12,285 bases of DNA from an uncultured Clostridia bacterium (lineage in GTDB: Bacteria > Bacillota > Clostridia > TANB77 > CAG-508). A model generated the notes under the pieces. That model ran no database searches. It saw nothing but the letters and a program-made list of their open reading frames with translations, and was not told the DNA's origin. The DNA lies in NCBI GenBank assembly GCA_934149275.1, contig CAKPEG010000031.1, positions 1 through 12,285 on the forward strand. Reading direction: 5' to 3'. The number at the start of each line of letters is the position of its first letter. The first letter of the stretch is position 1. Positions 1 through 7,355 of the stretch are shown piece by piece. Both the position numbers and the translations under genes were made by a program.

Positions 1-75
1 CGTCGTTTGGCGCTGGCAATGTTATAAGCCCTTTTAGGGCAAGTTCAAACCACGCGTTTTACACGTGGTTATGAT
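1..75 (+). mobile_element. Probable right end of an IS200/IS605-family element (remnant or edge of element)
   Basis: Two adjacent hairpins are visible. The first is GCCCT (28-32), a TTT loop and AGGGC (36-40). The second is AACCACG (48-54) pairing with CGTGGTT (64-70), followed by TTATGATT. A small G+C-rich hairpin followed by a longer hairpin just before the insertion boundary is typical of right ends of IS200/IS605 elements carrying tnpB, where this RNA also forms the scaffold 3' end of the TnpB guide RNA. The local base composition is much richer in G+C than the following 230 bases, which supports a boundary near position 75. No transposase is inside the window, so family assignment rests on the hairpin layout and a general resemblance. 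It could instead be the terminator and tail of an unrelated upstream gene. Confidence 0.45.
3..74 (+). CDS. Possible last codons of an upstream gene (TnpB tail?), 5'-partial
   Basis: One reading frame stays open from the window edge, running through both hairpins, and stops at TGA 72-74. It ends in SSNHAFYTWL. The other two frames close earlier, at 25-27 (TAA) and 35-37 (TAG). In IS605-type elements the tnpB reading frame commonly overlaps the right-end structure, so this may be the C-terminus of TnpB. With only 23 codons visible, neither coding status nor family can be proved from this window. Confidence 0.3.
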   Translation, partial: SFGAGNVISPFRASSNHAFYTWL

Positions 76-230
76 TTGTTTGGAGTATGCTATATTCTTC
101 TTAAATAGATTGGAGAATATTTATTTTGCAAATATTTTGAACACAGTGTATGCAAAATTTATCATATTATAATTAAATTATTATATATAATGATTACATA
201 TAGGTTTAAAATAGATATGTCACATTTACA

Positions 231-259
231 TTGAAAATAAAAAACTGATATGATAAAAT
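231..259 (+). promoter_or_regulatory. Sigma-A promoter of the 309-1040 gene
   Basis: The -35 element TTGAAA (231-236) is separated by 17 bases from the -10 element TAAAAT (254-259). A TG dinucleotide one base upstream of the -10 (251-252) makes it an extended -10. Transcription would start near 266, giving a leader of about 43 nt. From 75 to 230 the sequence is very AT-rich and I see nothing else there except a weak 8-base inverted repeat (ATTTTGCA ... TGCAAAAT) around 123-158. Confidence 0.6.
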
Positions 260-308
260 GTTTTTGAAATGTGAACAGAAGATTGTCAAATAAAAAGGAG
301 AGTAAATT

Positions 309-1040
309 GTGAAGAAAAAATTGTTAATAATACTATCAGTTGTTTTAGTAGTTGGTATAGGGTTATTTGTATTTAGAAATTTTACAAATAAGCCTGATAA
401 TACTGAAAAGAAAGTGAGTAATCTAGCTAATAATCAAGAAAATTTGAAAGAAGACGAAGATCAAATATATTTTAAGGTATTGAAGAATGAAATAAAATAT
501 GTTGCTGAAGATAATACTGAGAAATTATTTAAGGAATGTATGGAGAATTATAAGGAAGATACAGATGGTCCAAAGGTAAAATATACTTTATTTGATTTAG
601 ATAATGATTCCCAAAATGAAATGGTTGTTATGATTGAAGCATTCAATGATGGATTTTATTTGATTTTAAATAATGAAGATGGCACTGTATACGGATTTGA
701 AGAAGTATATAGAGGTATGAAAGATATAAAAACTGATGGAACATTTATTGGAGCTGGCGGTGCTTCTTCATATGGCGTTTTTAGAGATAAGTTTGAGAAA
801 AATAAAATAATTCCTGAAACTTTAGCTGAAGTGGATATGGATAAATATCAAATTGATGGAAAAGATGTTTCAGAAGATGAATTCCAAAAATATATGGATG
901 AGTTTGATAAAAAAGAAAATTTAGAATTTGTAACATATATTGAAAAATATGAGTTTGATGAAACGAGTTCTGATAAGTCTTCTGATGAGAATTCAAAAGA
1001 AAACTTAAGTTCAGAGAATAAAGTAGAAGAAGCAAGATAA
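309..1040 (+). CDS. Membrane-anchored exported protein of unknown function
   Basis: The 243-residue product begins with a lysine-rich stretch and one hydrophobic helix at about residues 4-22. No lipobox cysteine or clear signal peptidase site is seen, so it is probably an N-terminally anchored protein with an extracytoplasmic domain. Residues 85-215 form the likely folded part. It contains FDLDNDSQNE (95-104), an Asp-rich loop like the DxDxD calcium-type loops common in secreted Firmicute proteins of the 'dI(D/N)GDG.pEl' kind, then a glycine-rich turn IGAGGASS (147-154). The C-terminal 25 residues are a polar Ser/Glu/Lys tail, probably disordered. The start is GTG, chosen because AAGGAG (295-300) lies 8 bases upstream. 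A promoter precedes it and a hairpin follows it, so it is most likely monocistronic. I do not recognise the family and assign no function. Confidence 0.85.
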   Translation: MKKKLLIILSVVLVVGIGLFVFRNFTNKPDNTEKKVSNLANNQENLKEDEDQIYFKVLKNEIKYVAEDNTEKLFKECMENYKEDTDGPKVKYTLFDLDNDSQNEMVVMIEAFNDGFYLILNNEDGTVYGFEEVYRGMKDIKTDGTFIGAGGASSYGVFRDKFEKNKIIPETLAEVDMDKYQIDGKDVSEDEFQKYMDEFDKKENLEFVTYIEKYEFDETSSDKSSDENSKENLSSENKVEEAR

Positions 1041-1063
1041 TTGTTTTGTTACTTTGAAAAGTT

Positions 1064-1097
1064 TAATAGTATTGGAGAATTATTTCCAATACTATTA
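1064..1097 (+). terminator. 13-bp hairpin, probable terminator between 309-1040 and the TIR gene
   Basis: TAATAGTATTGGA (1064-1076) pairs perfectly with TCCAATACTATTA (1085-1097) around the 8-base loop GAATTATT. The downstream bases are AT-rich but not a clean T run, so termination efficiency is uncertain. The hairpin sits 23 bases after the stop codon, where a terminator is expected. Between here and the TIR gene (1098-1184) I see no good sigma-A promoter. Confidence 0.6.
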
Positions 1098-1184
1098 CTA
1101 TATTATTAATATAGATGATAAAAAGTGCAAATAAAAGAAAATATCTTCAATGGTTAAAAAATGTAATTTAGAAAGGATATAAAA

Positions 1185-3572
1185 ATGGCTGAATCAATTG
1201 ATGTTTTTATTAGTCATCATACTTCAAGTTGTTTGAAATTTACAGAGGCAATATGTCACTCATTAGAGGAAAAAGGAATAAGAGTATGGTATGCGCCAAG
1301 AGATACAAAGGATTCATATGCTAAAAATATTGTAAATGTAATTAATGAATGCAAAGTATTTATTTTAGTATTAAATCATGAATCTTCAGAATCATTTGAC
1401 GTACTTAATGAAATTAATTGTGTTTCTGAAAGAATTAGAAGAAAAGAACCTGTTCATGTAATTCCATTTCAAATTTCAAATGACGAAATAAGTGCAGATG
1501 CAAAATACTATTTAGGTAGATTACATTGGCTTGATGCTGTTACTCCACCTTTAGAAAGAAGAATTGCAGAATTGACAGACAGGGTTTGTTATATATTAAA
1601 TAAGAGTAATAGTGATGATAATTTAAAAGATACTAACGTTAGAATTAATGAATTAAAAAGCAGTGATATTTTAAAAAATCCTCATTTTGTTGGTAGAACT
1701 AAGGAATTAAATGAACTAGATGAATATATAAAAGCTAATCACCATGTTTTTATTAGAGGGATTGGTGGTATTGGAAAAAGTGAAATTGCAAGAAAATATG
1801 CTGAGCTAAATAAGGATAAATATGACACAATAATTTGGGCTAAATATACAAAAAATTTAGAACAATTAATAATAAGCAATAATACTTTTTCAATTACTAA
1901 TTTTTCAAGAATAAAAAATGAATCTGGGGAATTGGAAAATGATAAAGAATATTGTGAAAGAAAACTAAAATGTATAAAAGAAATAGCAGAAAATAAAAGA
2001 ATGTTAATAATTATAGATAATTTTGATACGTTTGAGGATGAATATTTGGAACAAATACTAGCTGGAAATTATGATTTGATTATTACAACAAGAAATGATT
2101 TTTCACATTTGTCATTGCCAATAATTGAAATAACTGCAATGCAAGATGTAGAAGAACTTTGCCAATTATTTTATGAAAATTGTGTACCAAGGAAATTTAA
2201 TGAAAGTGATAAAAAAGAGATAATTGAAATAATTAAAATTTTGCAAGGACATACATTTGCAATTGAATTAGTTGCAAAATATATTCAAAGATCTCATAAA
2301 AGAGTTTTGGATGTAAAAGAAAATTTAATAGGAAAAGGTATTAATCCAGAAATGTCTGGAACAATAAATCATTTATTTCAAAGTAATACAGTATATCAGT
2401 ATATAAAAATACTATTTGATGTTTCAAAAATTACAGAGACAGAAAAAGAGATATTAAAGAATTTATCACTTTTTTCTATAAAAGGCGTCCAATTCGATAT
2501 ATTTATGGATTTGTGCCAATATGAAGATGGATTTGATATTGATGAACTGATTAGAAAGAATTGGATTCAACATAATTGGGAAACAGATGTAATTTCATTA
2601 CATCAATTAATTATTGATGTTATAAATAACGAATGCAAGCCAAACATAGAGGATTGCGAGAAAGTATTAAAAAATATTAATAAATTAGATTCTTGGAAAT
2701 TATCTCAAGAGGATAGAAGTAATTATGAATCATTGATTTTAAATATTTACAATAATTATTTAATGATAAATGAAAATAATTATAATGAATTTTTTACAGT
2801 AGCTGAATTTTTGAGAGATTTAGGATATTATGAGCAAGCAATTGATGTATTAAATAAAATTCTTGAGAAACAGATTGAAATTTATTCAGAAAAATCTGTT
2901 GAAGTGGCTAAAACATATAATTTATTACGATTTGTAAATAATAAATGTTATCATGTAAGTAAGGCTGATGAGTACAATGAAAAGGCTATTGAAATATTGA
3001 AGATGATTCCAGAAGAAGAATATTTATTAGCAGATTATATGAAATCTAGGGCATATTCTTATTTAAAAGCTGGACAACCTAAAGAAGCTGATAAGTTATT
3101 AGTTCAAGTAAATGAAATTTATAATCGAATACTTCCCGAAGATCATTTTAAGATTGGAAATATGAATATTGCTTTATCAAGGTTATATTTTCAATATGAA
3201 AATTATGAAAAATCTCTTGAATGTGCAGAAAAGGCATTTTCATTGTTAAGTAAAAAATATCCTAGAGAAAGTGTAGACGTAGCAACATCTCTTATGGAAT
3301 TAGGAAGCTCTAATTGTAAATTAGGCAATGTAGAAAAGGGGATTGAGCAATTGCAAGAAACACTTAGAATTAGAAATGAATTATTCCATGCTGATGATTT
3401 TTCAATAATGGATGCATATGAACATTTGGCAGATGGATATATTGCAGCGAAAAGGTTTGATGATGCTAGAGAGTGTCTTGAAATAGTAGAAAGATGTTTT
3501 AGAGATAAAGTCCCTGAAAGCGATATATGGTATAGCAGAATAAAAAATAAATTAGAGAAAATAAAGGAGTAG
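1185..3572 (+). CDS. TIR - NB-ARC (STAND NTPase) - TPR protein, candidate anti-phage NLR-like sensor/effector
   Basis: The 795-residue cytosolic protein has three parts. Residues 5-137 are a TIR domain: DVFISHH (6-12), GIRVWYAPRD (31-40), and the strand KVFILVL (57-63) followed by S..FDVLNEI, in which E76 is the likely catalytic glutamate for NAD+ cleavage. Residues 165-490 are a STAND ATPase of NB-ARC type: FVGR (168-171), Walker A GIGGIGKS (192-199), Walker B LIIIDNFD (274-281), the arginine motif LIITTR (298-303), a GLPLAL-like GHTFAIELVA (355-364), and a winged-helix region ending in LHQLI (472-476), which occupies the MHD position. Residues 535-790 are TPR-like helical repeats (for example YYEQAIDVLNKIL, YEKSLECAEKAF, FDDARECLEIV), the usual sensor part. 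By family knowledge such proteins oligomerise on ligand binding and switch on the TIR, depleting NAD+ or making an ADP-ribose signal. AAAGGA (1172-1177) lies 7 bases before the ATG. The next gene begins 6 bases after the stop. The domain calls are firm; the immune role is inferred. Confidence 0.93.
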   Translation: MAESIDVFISHHTSSCLKFTEAICHSLEEKGIRVWYAPRDTKDSYAKNIVNVINECKVFILVLNHESSESFDVLNEINCVSERIRRKEPVHVIPFQISNDEISADAKYYLGRLHWLDAVTPPLERRIAELTDRVCYILNKSNSDDNLKDTNVRINELKSSDILKNPHFVGRTKELNELDEYIKANHHVFIRGIGGIGKSEIARKYAELNKDKYDTIIWAKYTKNLEQLIISNNTFSITNFSRIKNESGELENDKEYCERKLKCIKEIAENKRMLIIIDNFDTFEDEYLEQILAGNYDLIITTRNDFSHLSLPIIEITAMQDVEELCQLFYENCVPRKFNESDKKEIIEIIKILQGHTFAIELVAKYIQRSHKRVLDVKENLIGKGINPEMSGTINHLFQSNTVYQYIKILFDVSKITETEKEILKNLSLFSIKGVQFDIFMDLCQYEDGFDIDELIRKNWIQHNWETDVISLHQLIIDVINNECKPNIEDCEKVLKNINKLDSWKLSQEDRSNYESLILNIYNNYLMINENNYNEFFTVAEFLRDLGYYEQAIDVLNKILEKQIEIYSEKSVEVAKTYNLLRFVNNKCYHVSKADEYNEKAIEILKMIPEEEYLLADYMKSRAYSYLKAGQPKEADKLLVQVNEIYNRILPEDHFKIGNMNIALSRLYFQYENYEKSLECAEKAFSLLSKKYPRESVDVATSLMELGSSNCKLGNVEKGIEQLQETLRIRNELFHADDFSIMDAYEHLADGYIAAKRFDDARECLEIVERCFRDKVPESDIWYSRIKNKLEKIKE

Positions 3573-3578
3573 AAAATA

Positions 3579-5390
3579 ATGTATATTATTGCATTTACAA
3601 TTATTGTTGAAATTTTTTTACTAACATATTTACAAAGAAAAGGTTCAAGTTTTAACAAGAAAATATTTGTAATTTTGCTTGGAATATGGTTTACAATTTT
3701 TGCGTTGGTATTTCCAATATTTAATCAAGAAGGAAAAATTGAGATAGGTATTTTAAATACTTTGTTTTATATAATTCAAGCGACATTGTTTAATGAAGAT
3801 TTGGGAATTGTTCAAGATTCTATAGTTGGTGGATTTTCAGTTCAACTCATATTATCAATAGAATTAATTTTATTGCCGTTTATAACGGTTGCATCTATTT
3901 TTGAAGCGATAAAAAAATATCTTAGCCAAGTTAAATTATTTAATCCATTTAGGCGTAATATACATGTATTTGATGAATATAGTGAAAAAAGTTTGAATTT
4001 TGCTGTTTTAATTAAAAAGAATTTTCCAAAAGATAAAATAATTTTCTGTACTGATAGTGTGGTTGATGGGGATGAATATTTGAAGACAAAGGCTATAACA
4101 TTAAAAGAGAAAATCACAGAACTTGATTTAAGAAGAAGCAAGGGAAAAGTGAAATTTTATTGTATGAATAATTCAGATGATATAGTACTAGATGAAACAA
4201 TAAATCTTATTGAAAAATACCAAACACCTGTAAATAAATTTAGATATTCCAAAGATACAAAATTTAAGAAATTTATAATATTGACATTTACTAATAATGC
4301 AGAAACGAAATTAGTTTTAGATGGTATAGATAAAACAGATATAATAGTAAACATTGTTGATGAAATCCAAAATTCAACTTATGAGCTATTAATGGATTAT
4401 CCTTTATATAAAGCTACAACAGAAAACCAAATAAAGGCATTAGTAATAGGATTAGGAGATAGGGGATTAAATATTGCTAAGTCAATGTTATGGTGTGGCC
4501 AAATTCCTAAATATAATTTTGAAATTAACTGTATTGAAAAAGACATGGATAAAATAAAAAGATTTTATTTGGAGTGTCCTGATATTTTTAAGCATTTAGA
4601 TGAGTACAAAATTGATTGTTTGAATATGGATATTAGAGATGTAGAATTTAACCTTGAAATGCAGAAAAAAATTAGTGAATCAAATTATATAGTAATAGTT
4701 ACAGGCAATGAAGAATTAAATATTGAGATAGCCAAAATTTTAAGACGTCATTTTTTGCAAACAGAACAATCATTACCTCAGATATATGTATGGATGGAAG
4801 AAGGATTGAAAAAAGAAAAAATAGAAAAAAATGCTAAAGAATTTGGCTTTAAAACGTTTGGAGATTTTACGGAGATATATAAGGCAACATTTCAAAACTC
4901 AGATCTTGATAAAATTACATTGAAGGTTCATTTAACATATGACCCAGATGATATTAATTTAGTTAATTATAATAGTAGTGAGTATAATAAAAATTCTTCA
5001 AGAGCTTCAGCAATGCATTTGGAGTACAAGATGTTTCCTTATATAAGTAAAGATAAGTTAGGAAGATTTGATAAAGAAGAGATTAAGGAAATATTGAAAG
5101 ATGATAATATAATGAGTGAGATTGCAAAATGCGAACATAGAAGATGGGTTGCGTTTTTAAGGACTGAGGGATATGAGGCAGCAAATGGAAAAACTCTAAA
5201 AATATATTTTGATAAAACGAAAAATATAAAAAATCATGAAATGAAATTACATCCAACAATGGTAAAATGGGATGAATTAGATGAAGTGGAAAAGATGATA
5301 GAAAATGAAATTAAAATAAGTAAAAATAATAAATTAGCAACGATTGATTCAGTTAAAAATTTAATAAAAGAATTTTATTTAAAAGTATAG
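3579..5390 (+). CDS. Membrane protein with two Rossmann/RCK (TrkA-N-like) domains and C-terminal RyR-like domain
   Basis: The 603-residue protein starts with hydrophobic helices at about 1-18, 28-48 and 85-108, with a shorter hydrophobic stretch at 58-72, so it has two to four membrane passes. A first degenerate Rossmann-like domain begins at NIHVFDEY (127-134). A second starts at KALVIGLGDRGLNIA, with an intact GxGxxG at 291-296, an acidic residue after the second strand (E320), and IVIVTGNEELNIEIA (371-385), as in TrkA-N/RCK domains that bind NAD(H) or nucleotides. The C-terminus (512-580) resembles a diverged RyR domain: IAKCEHRRWVAFLRTEGY (515-532), then LHPTMVKWDEL (557-567). This layout suggests a ligand-gated membrane effector or channel. 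However, no TVGYG potassium filter is present, so ion selectivity cannot be claimed. Its SD AAAGGAG (3563-3569) lies inside the end of the TIR gene, and the free RyR gene follows after 8 bases. Co-expression with both neighbours is very likely. Confidence 0.85.
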   Translation: MYIIAFTIIVEIFLLTYLQRKGSSFNKKIFVILLGIWFTIFALVFPIFNQEGKIEIGILNTLFYIIQATLFNEDLGIVQDSIVGGFSVQLILSIELILLPFITVASIFEAIKKYLSQVKLFNPFRRNIHVFDEYSEKSLNFAVLIKKNFPKDKIIFCTDSVVDGDEYLKTKAITLKEKITELDLRRSKGKVKFYCMNNSDDIVLDETINLIEKYQTPVNKFRYSKDTKFKKFIILTFTNNAETKLVLDGIDKTDIIVNIVDEIQNSTYELLMDYPLYKATTENQIKALVIGLGDRGLNIAKSMLWCGQIPKYNFEINCIEKDMDKIKRFYLECPDIFKHLDEYKIDCLNMDIRDVEFNLEMQKKISESNYIVIVTGNEELNIEIAKILRRHFLQTEQSLPQIYVWMEEGLKKEKIEKNAKEFGFKTFGDFTEIYKATFQNSDLDKITLKVHLTYDPDDINLVNYNSSEYNKNSSRASAMHLEYKMFPYISKDKLGRFDKEEIKEILKDDNIMSEIAKCEHRRWVAFLRTEGYEAANGKTLKIYFDKTKNIKNHEMKLHPTMVKWDELDEVEKMIENEIKISKNNKLATIDSVKNLIKEFYLKV

Positions 5391-5398
5391 GAGGAAAA

Positions 5399-5677
5399 AT
5401 GTACAATCCAAAACCAATAGATACATCTGAAATTAAGCTTCCAGATGATATTATAGAATTAGGAGAAATAATAGCTAAGAATGTTCACGAACAATGGGCA
5501 AGTAATAGAATTAAGCAAGGTTGGAAGTATGGAATAAAAAGAGATGAAATAAAAAAAGAACATCCTTGTTTGGTAGAATATGATAAACTTTCAGAAGAAG
5601 AAAAGGAATATGATAGAATAACAGCTTTTGAAACGTTGAAACTAATTAAAAAATTCGGATATAAGATAATAAAATAA
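5399..5677 (+). CDS. Stand-alone RyR domain protein
   Basis: Almost the whole 92-residue protein is one RyR (ryanodine receptor-type) domain. The hallmark pattern is VHEQWASNRI (29-38), QGWKYG (40-45), KEHPCLVEYDKLSEEEKEYD (53-72) and a closing Arg (73) at the start of the last helix. It has no signal peptide or membrane segment, so it should be cytosolic. RyR domains of this short form occur in bacteria and phages. In bacterial genomes they have been linked to nucleotide-signalling and conflict systems, but their ligand is not firmly known. AGGAGG (5389-5394) overlaps the stop codon of the preceding gene, 4 bases before the ATG, so translation is probably coupled. This copy matches the RyR consensus far better than the domain at the end of the preceding protein. 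It could be a ligand-binding subunit, a regulator, or an antagonist of the membrane protein. Confidence 0.88.
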   Translation: MYNPKPIDTSEIKLPDDIIELGEIIAKNVHEQWASNRIKQGWKYGIKRDEIKKEHPCLVEYDKLSEEEKEYDRITAFETLKLIKKFGYKIIK

Positions 5678-5712
5678 TATAATGGTATTAGTTATAATCA
5701 AGTAATTAAAAT

Positions 5713-5736
5713 AAAAAAATGGATTTTTTTGCAAGT
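5713..5736 (+). terminator. Weak AT-only hairpin after the RyR gene
   Basis: AAAAAAAT (5713-5720) and ATTTTTTT (5723-5730) are perfectly complementary and are followed by GCAAG and another T run. The stem is all A-T with a tiny loop, so it would be a weak terminator. It is the only candidate end for the TIR/RyR operon before the acetyltransferase genes, and read-through is possible. Confidence 0.3.
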
Positions 5737-5795
5737 TTTTTGTTTTATAGGGGATTTTGAAGTTTCCTAATGTTTTATTGACAGGGGAGAGTTTT

Positions 5796-7355
5796 ATGAG
5801 TGAAATAGTAATAAGAAATGTGAAATTTGAAGATTTAAGAAGAGTTTCTGAAATAGTTGTTGAAAGTTGGAAAACAGCTTATAGAGGTATTGTAGCAGAT
5901 GAATATTTGGAGAGTTTAACTGTTAATCAGAATTATCAAAAAAGATTGAATGATTATACTGATGGTGGTTTTGTTGTCGCAGAAATTAATAATGAAGTTG
6001 TTGGCTTTTGTAGATACAGATTTGAAAATGCTTGTGAAGATAAGTTCCTAGATGTTGACTGCGAATTGTGTGCTTTGTATGTAAAACCTGATTATAAAGG
6101 AAATGGTGTTGGTAAGAAAATTATAAATTATGTGATGAATGATTTTAAAGAAAAAGGTTACAAGAAAATGATCTTATGGTGCTTTAAAGACAATTATCCA
6201 GCAAGAATGTTTTATGAAAAAATGGGTGGTATTTATGGTTCAGAAGGTACAATTACTAGAGGCGGAAAAGATTATAAAGAAGTTAGTTATACTTATGATT
6301 TGAAAAAGTTTCCTAAGGATGAACTTGAACTAGTATTTCCAACATATGAGTACAAGGCTCAAATTGAAGAGTATGCACAGGAGTTTTACGATAATGGAGA
6401 GGAACATATACCTGGCTCTGGTAGTTTAGATAGAATTGATAGTTTTGATGAATGGTTTAAAAAGATTCAAAATGATTTATTTAAAGAAACTGCTAGTAAA
6501 GGCAGGATTCCTGCAACTTTTTATTTAACAGTTAGAAAGTCTGATAAAAGAATAGTTGGTAATTTGCAAATTCGTCATTATTTGAATGAGGATTTGTTAG
6601 GCTATGGTGGTCACATTGGTGATGCTGTCAGACCTTCTGAAAGGAAGAAAGGATATGCAACTGAGCAGATTAGACTAGCTTTAATAAAATGCAAGGAATT
6701 AGGAATTGATAATGTTTTGATGGATTGTAATAAAGAAAATATTGGTTCAGCAAAGTCTATACAAAATAATGGTGGTGTACTTGAAAATGAAGTATATGTT
6801 GGCGATGAGCTTATTCAAAGATATTGGATTAGTTTGAAAAAGAGATATGCCTTTAAACATTTAGATGGCGAAAAAGGTGTAAAGTGTAAATCAATTAATG
6901 TTAAGTCATCCAAATTTACAGGAGATATATATTTTTATTATTTTAAAGATGTTGAGGAACGTTATGTGCTTTCTAGTGGAACTTGCATTATTGATAATGA
7001 TTATAAATGGCTTGAATTTTACGATTATAATTCTAGAATTAAATTGACAGTAATGTATAATGAGAAAAATGAGCCTATTGAGTGGTATTTTGATATTGCA
7101 AGAAGAATTGGAAACGATAATGGAATTCCATATGAAGATGACTTGTATGTAGATGTTCTTGTAACTACAGATGGAAAAATTAAGTTACTTGATAAAGATG
7201 AATTGGATGTTGCTCATGCTAAATTTGAGGTTAATGATAGTGATTATGAAATGGCAAAAAAAGAGGCAAGTGATTTAATGAAAAGATTAGAAAATAAAAA
7301 AGATAATTTGAAAAAATTTACGGATAAATATTTAAAGGAGATGATGAAAAAATGA
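5796..7355 (+). CDS. GNAT-GNAT-DUF402 fusion protein (two acetyltransferase domains plus a DUF402 phosphatase-like domain)
   Basis: The 519-residue cytosolic protein joins three domains. Residues 1-170 are a GNAT N-acetyltransferase: ESWKTAYRGIVADEYL near the start, then LYVKPDYKGNGVGKKI (94-109), where K..GvG is the acetyl-CoA loop with Lys replacing the usual Arg/Gln, then NYPARMFYEKMGG (133-145). Residues 178-347 are a second GNAT of COG3981 type: IGDAVRPSERKKGYATE (274-290) with the R..GyA loop, and CNKENIGSAKSIQNNGGVLE (311-330). Residues 350-505 match DUF402: WYFDIAR (430-436), EDDLYVDVLV (447-456), DGKIKLLDKDEL (459-470) and a Lys-rich helix. DUF402 proteins include nucleoside di-/triphosphate phosphatases. 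Substrates are unknown. The ATG at 5796 is chosen because AGGGGAG (5783-5789) lies 6 bases upstream; a longer frame from TTG 5757 has no well-placed SD and adds 13 residues outside the fold. It overlaps the next gene by 4 bases. Confidence 0.88.
   Translation: MSEIVIRNVKFEDLRRVSEIVVESWKTAYRGIVADEYLESLTVNQNYQKRLNDYTDGGFVVAEINNEVVGFCRYRFENACEDKFLDVDCELCALYVKPDYKGNGVGKKIINYVMNDFKEKGYKKMILWCFKDNYPARMFYEKMGGIYGSEGTITRGGKDYKEVSYTYDLKKFPKDELELVFPTYEYKAQIEEYAQEFYDNGEEHIPGSGSLDRIDSFDEWFKKIQNDLFKETASKGRIPATFYLTVRKSDKRIVGNLQIRHYLNEDLLGYGGHIGDAVRPSERKKGYATEQIRLALIKCKELGIDNVLMDCNKENIGSAKSIQNNGGVLENEVYVGDELIQRYWISLKKRYAFKHLDGEKGVKCKSINVKSSKFTGDIYFYYFKDVEERYVLSSGTCIIDNDYKWLEFYDYNSRIKLTVMYNEKNEPIEWYFDIARRIGNDNGIPYEDDLYVDVLVTTDGKIKLLDKDELDVAHAKFEVNDSDYEMAKKEASDLMKRLENKKDNLKKFTDKYLKEMMKK

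Noticed and set aside
3203..3658. Long open frame on the minus strand, opposite the end of the TIR-STAND gene
   Set aside because: It lies opposite a confidently identified coding region, its translation is low-complexity and hydrophobic, and it has no recognisable domain.
3579..3960. Potassium channel call for the membrane protein
   Set aside because: RCK-like domains suggested it, but no TVGYG-type selectivity filter is present in the hydrophobic region.
5757..5795. Upstream TTG start for the GNAT-GNAT-DUF402 gene
   Set aside because: It has no properly spaced SD and adds residues outside the GNAT fold, whereas ATG 5796 has AGGGGAG six bases upstream.
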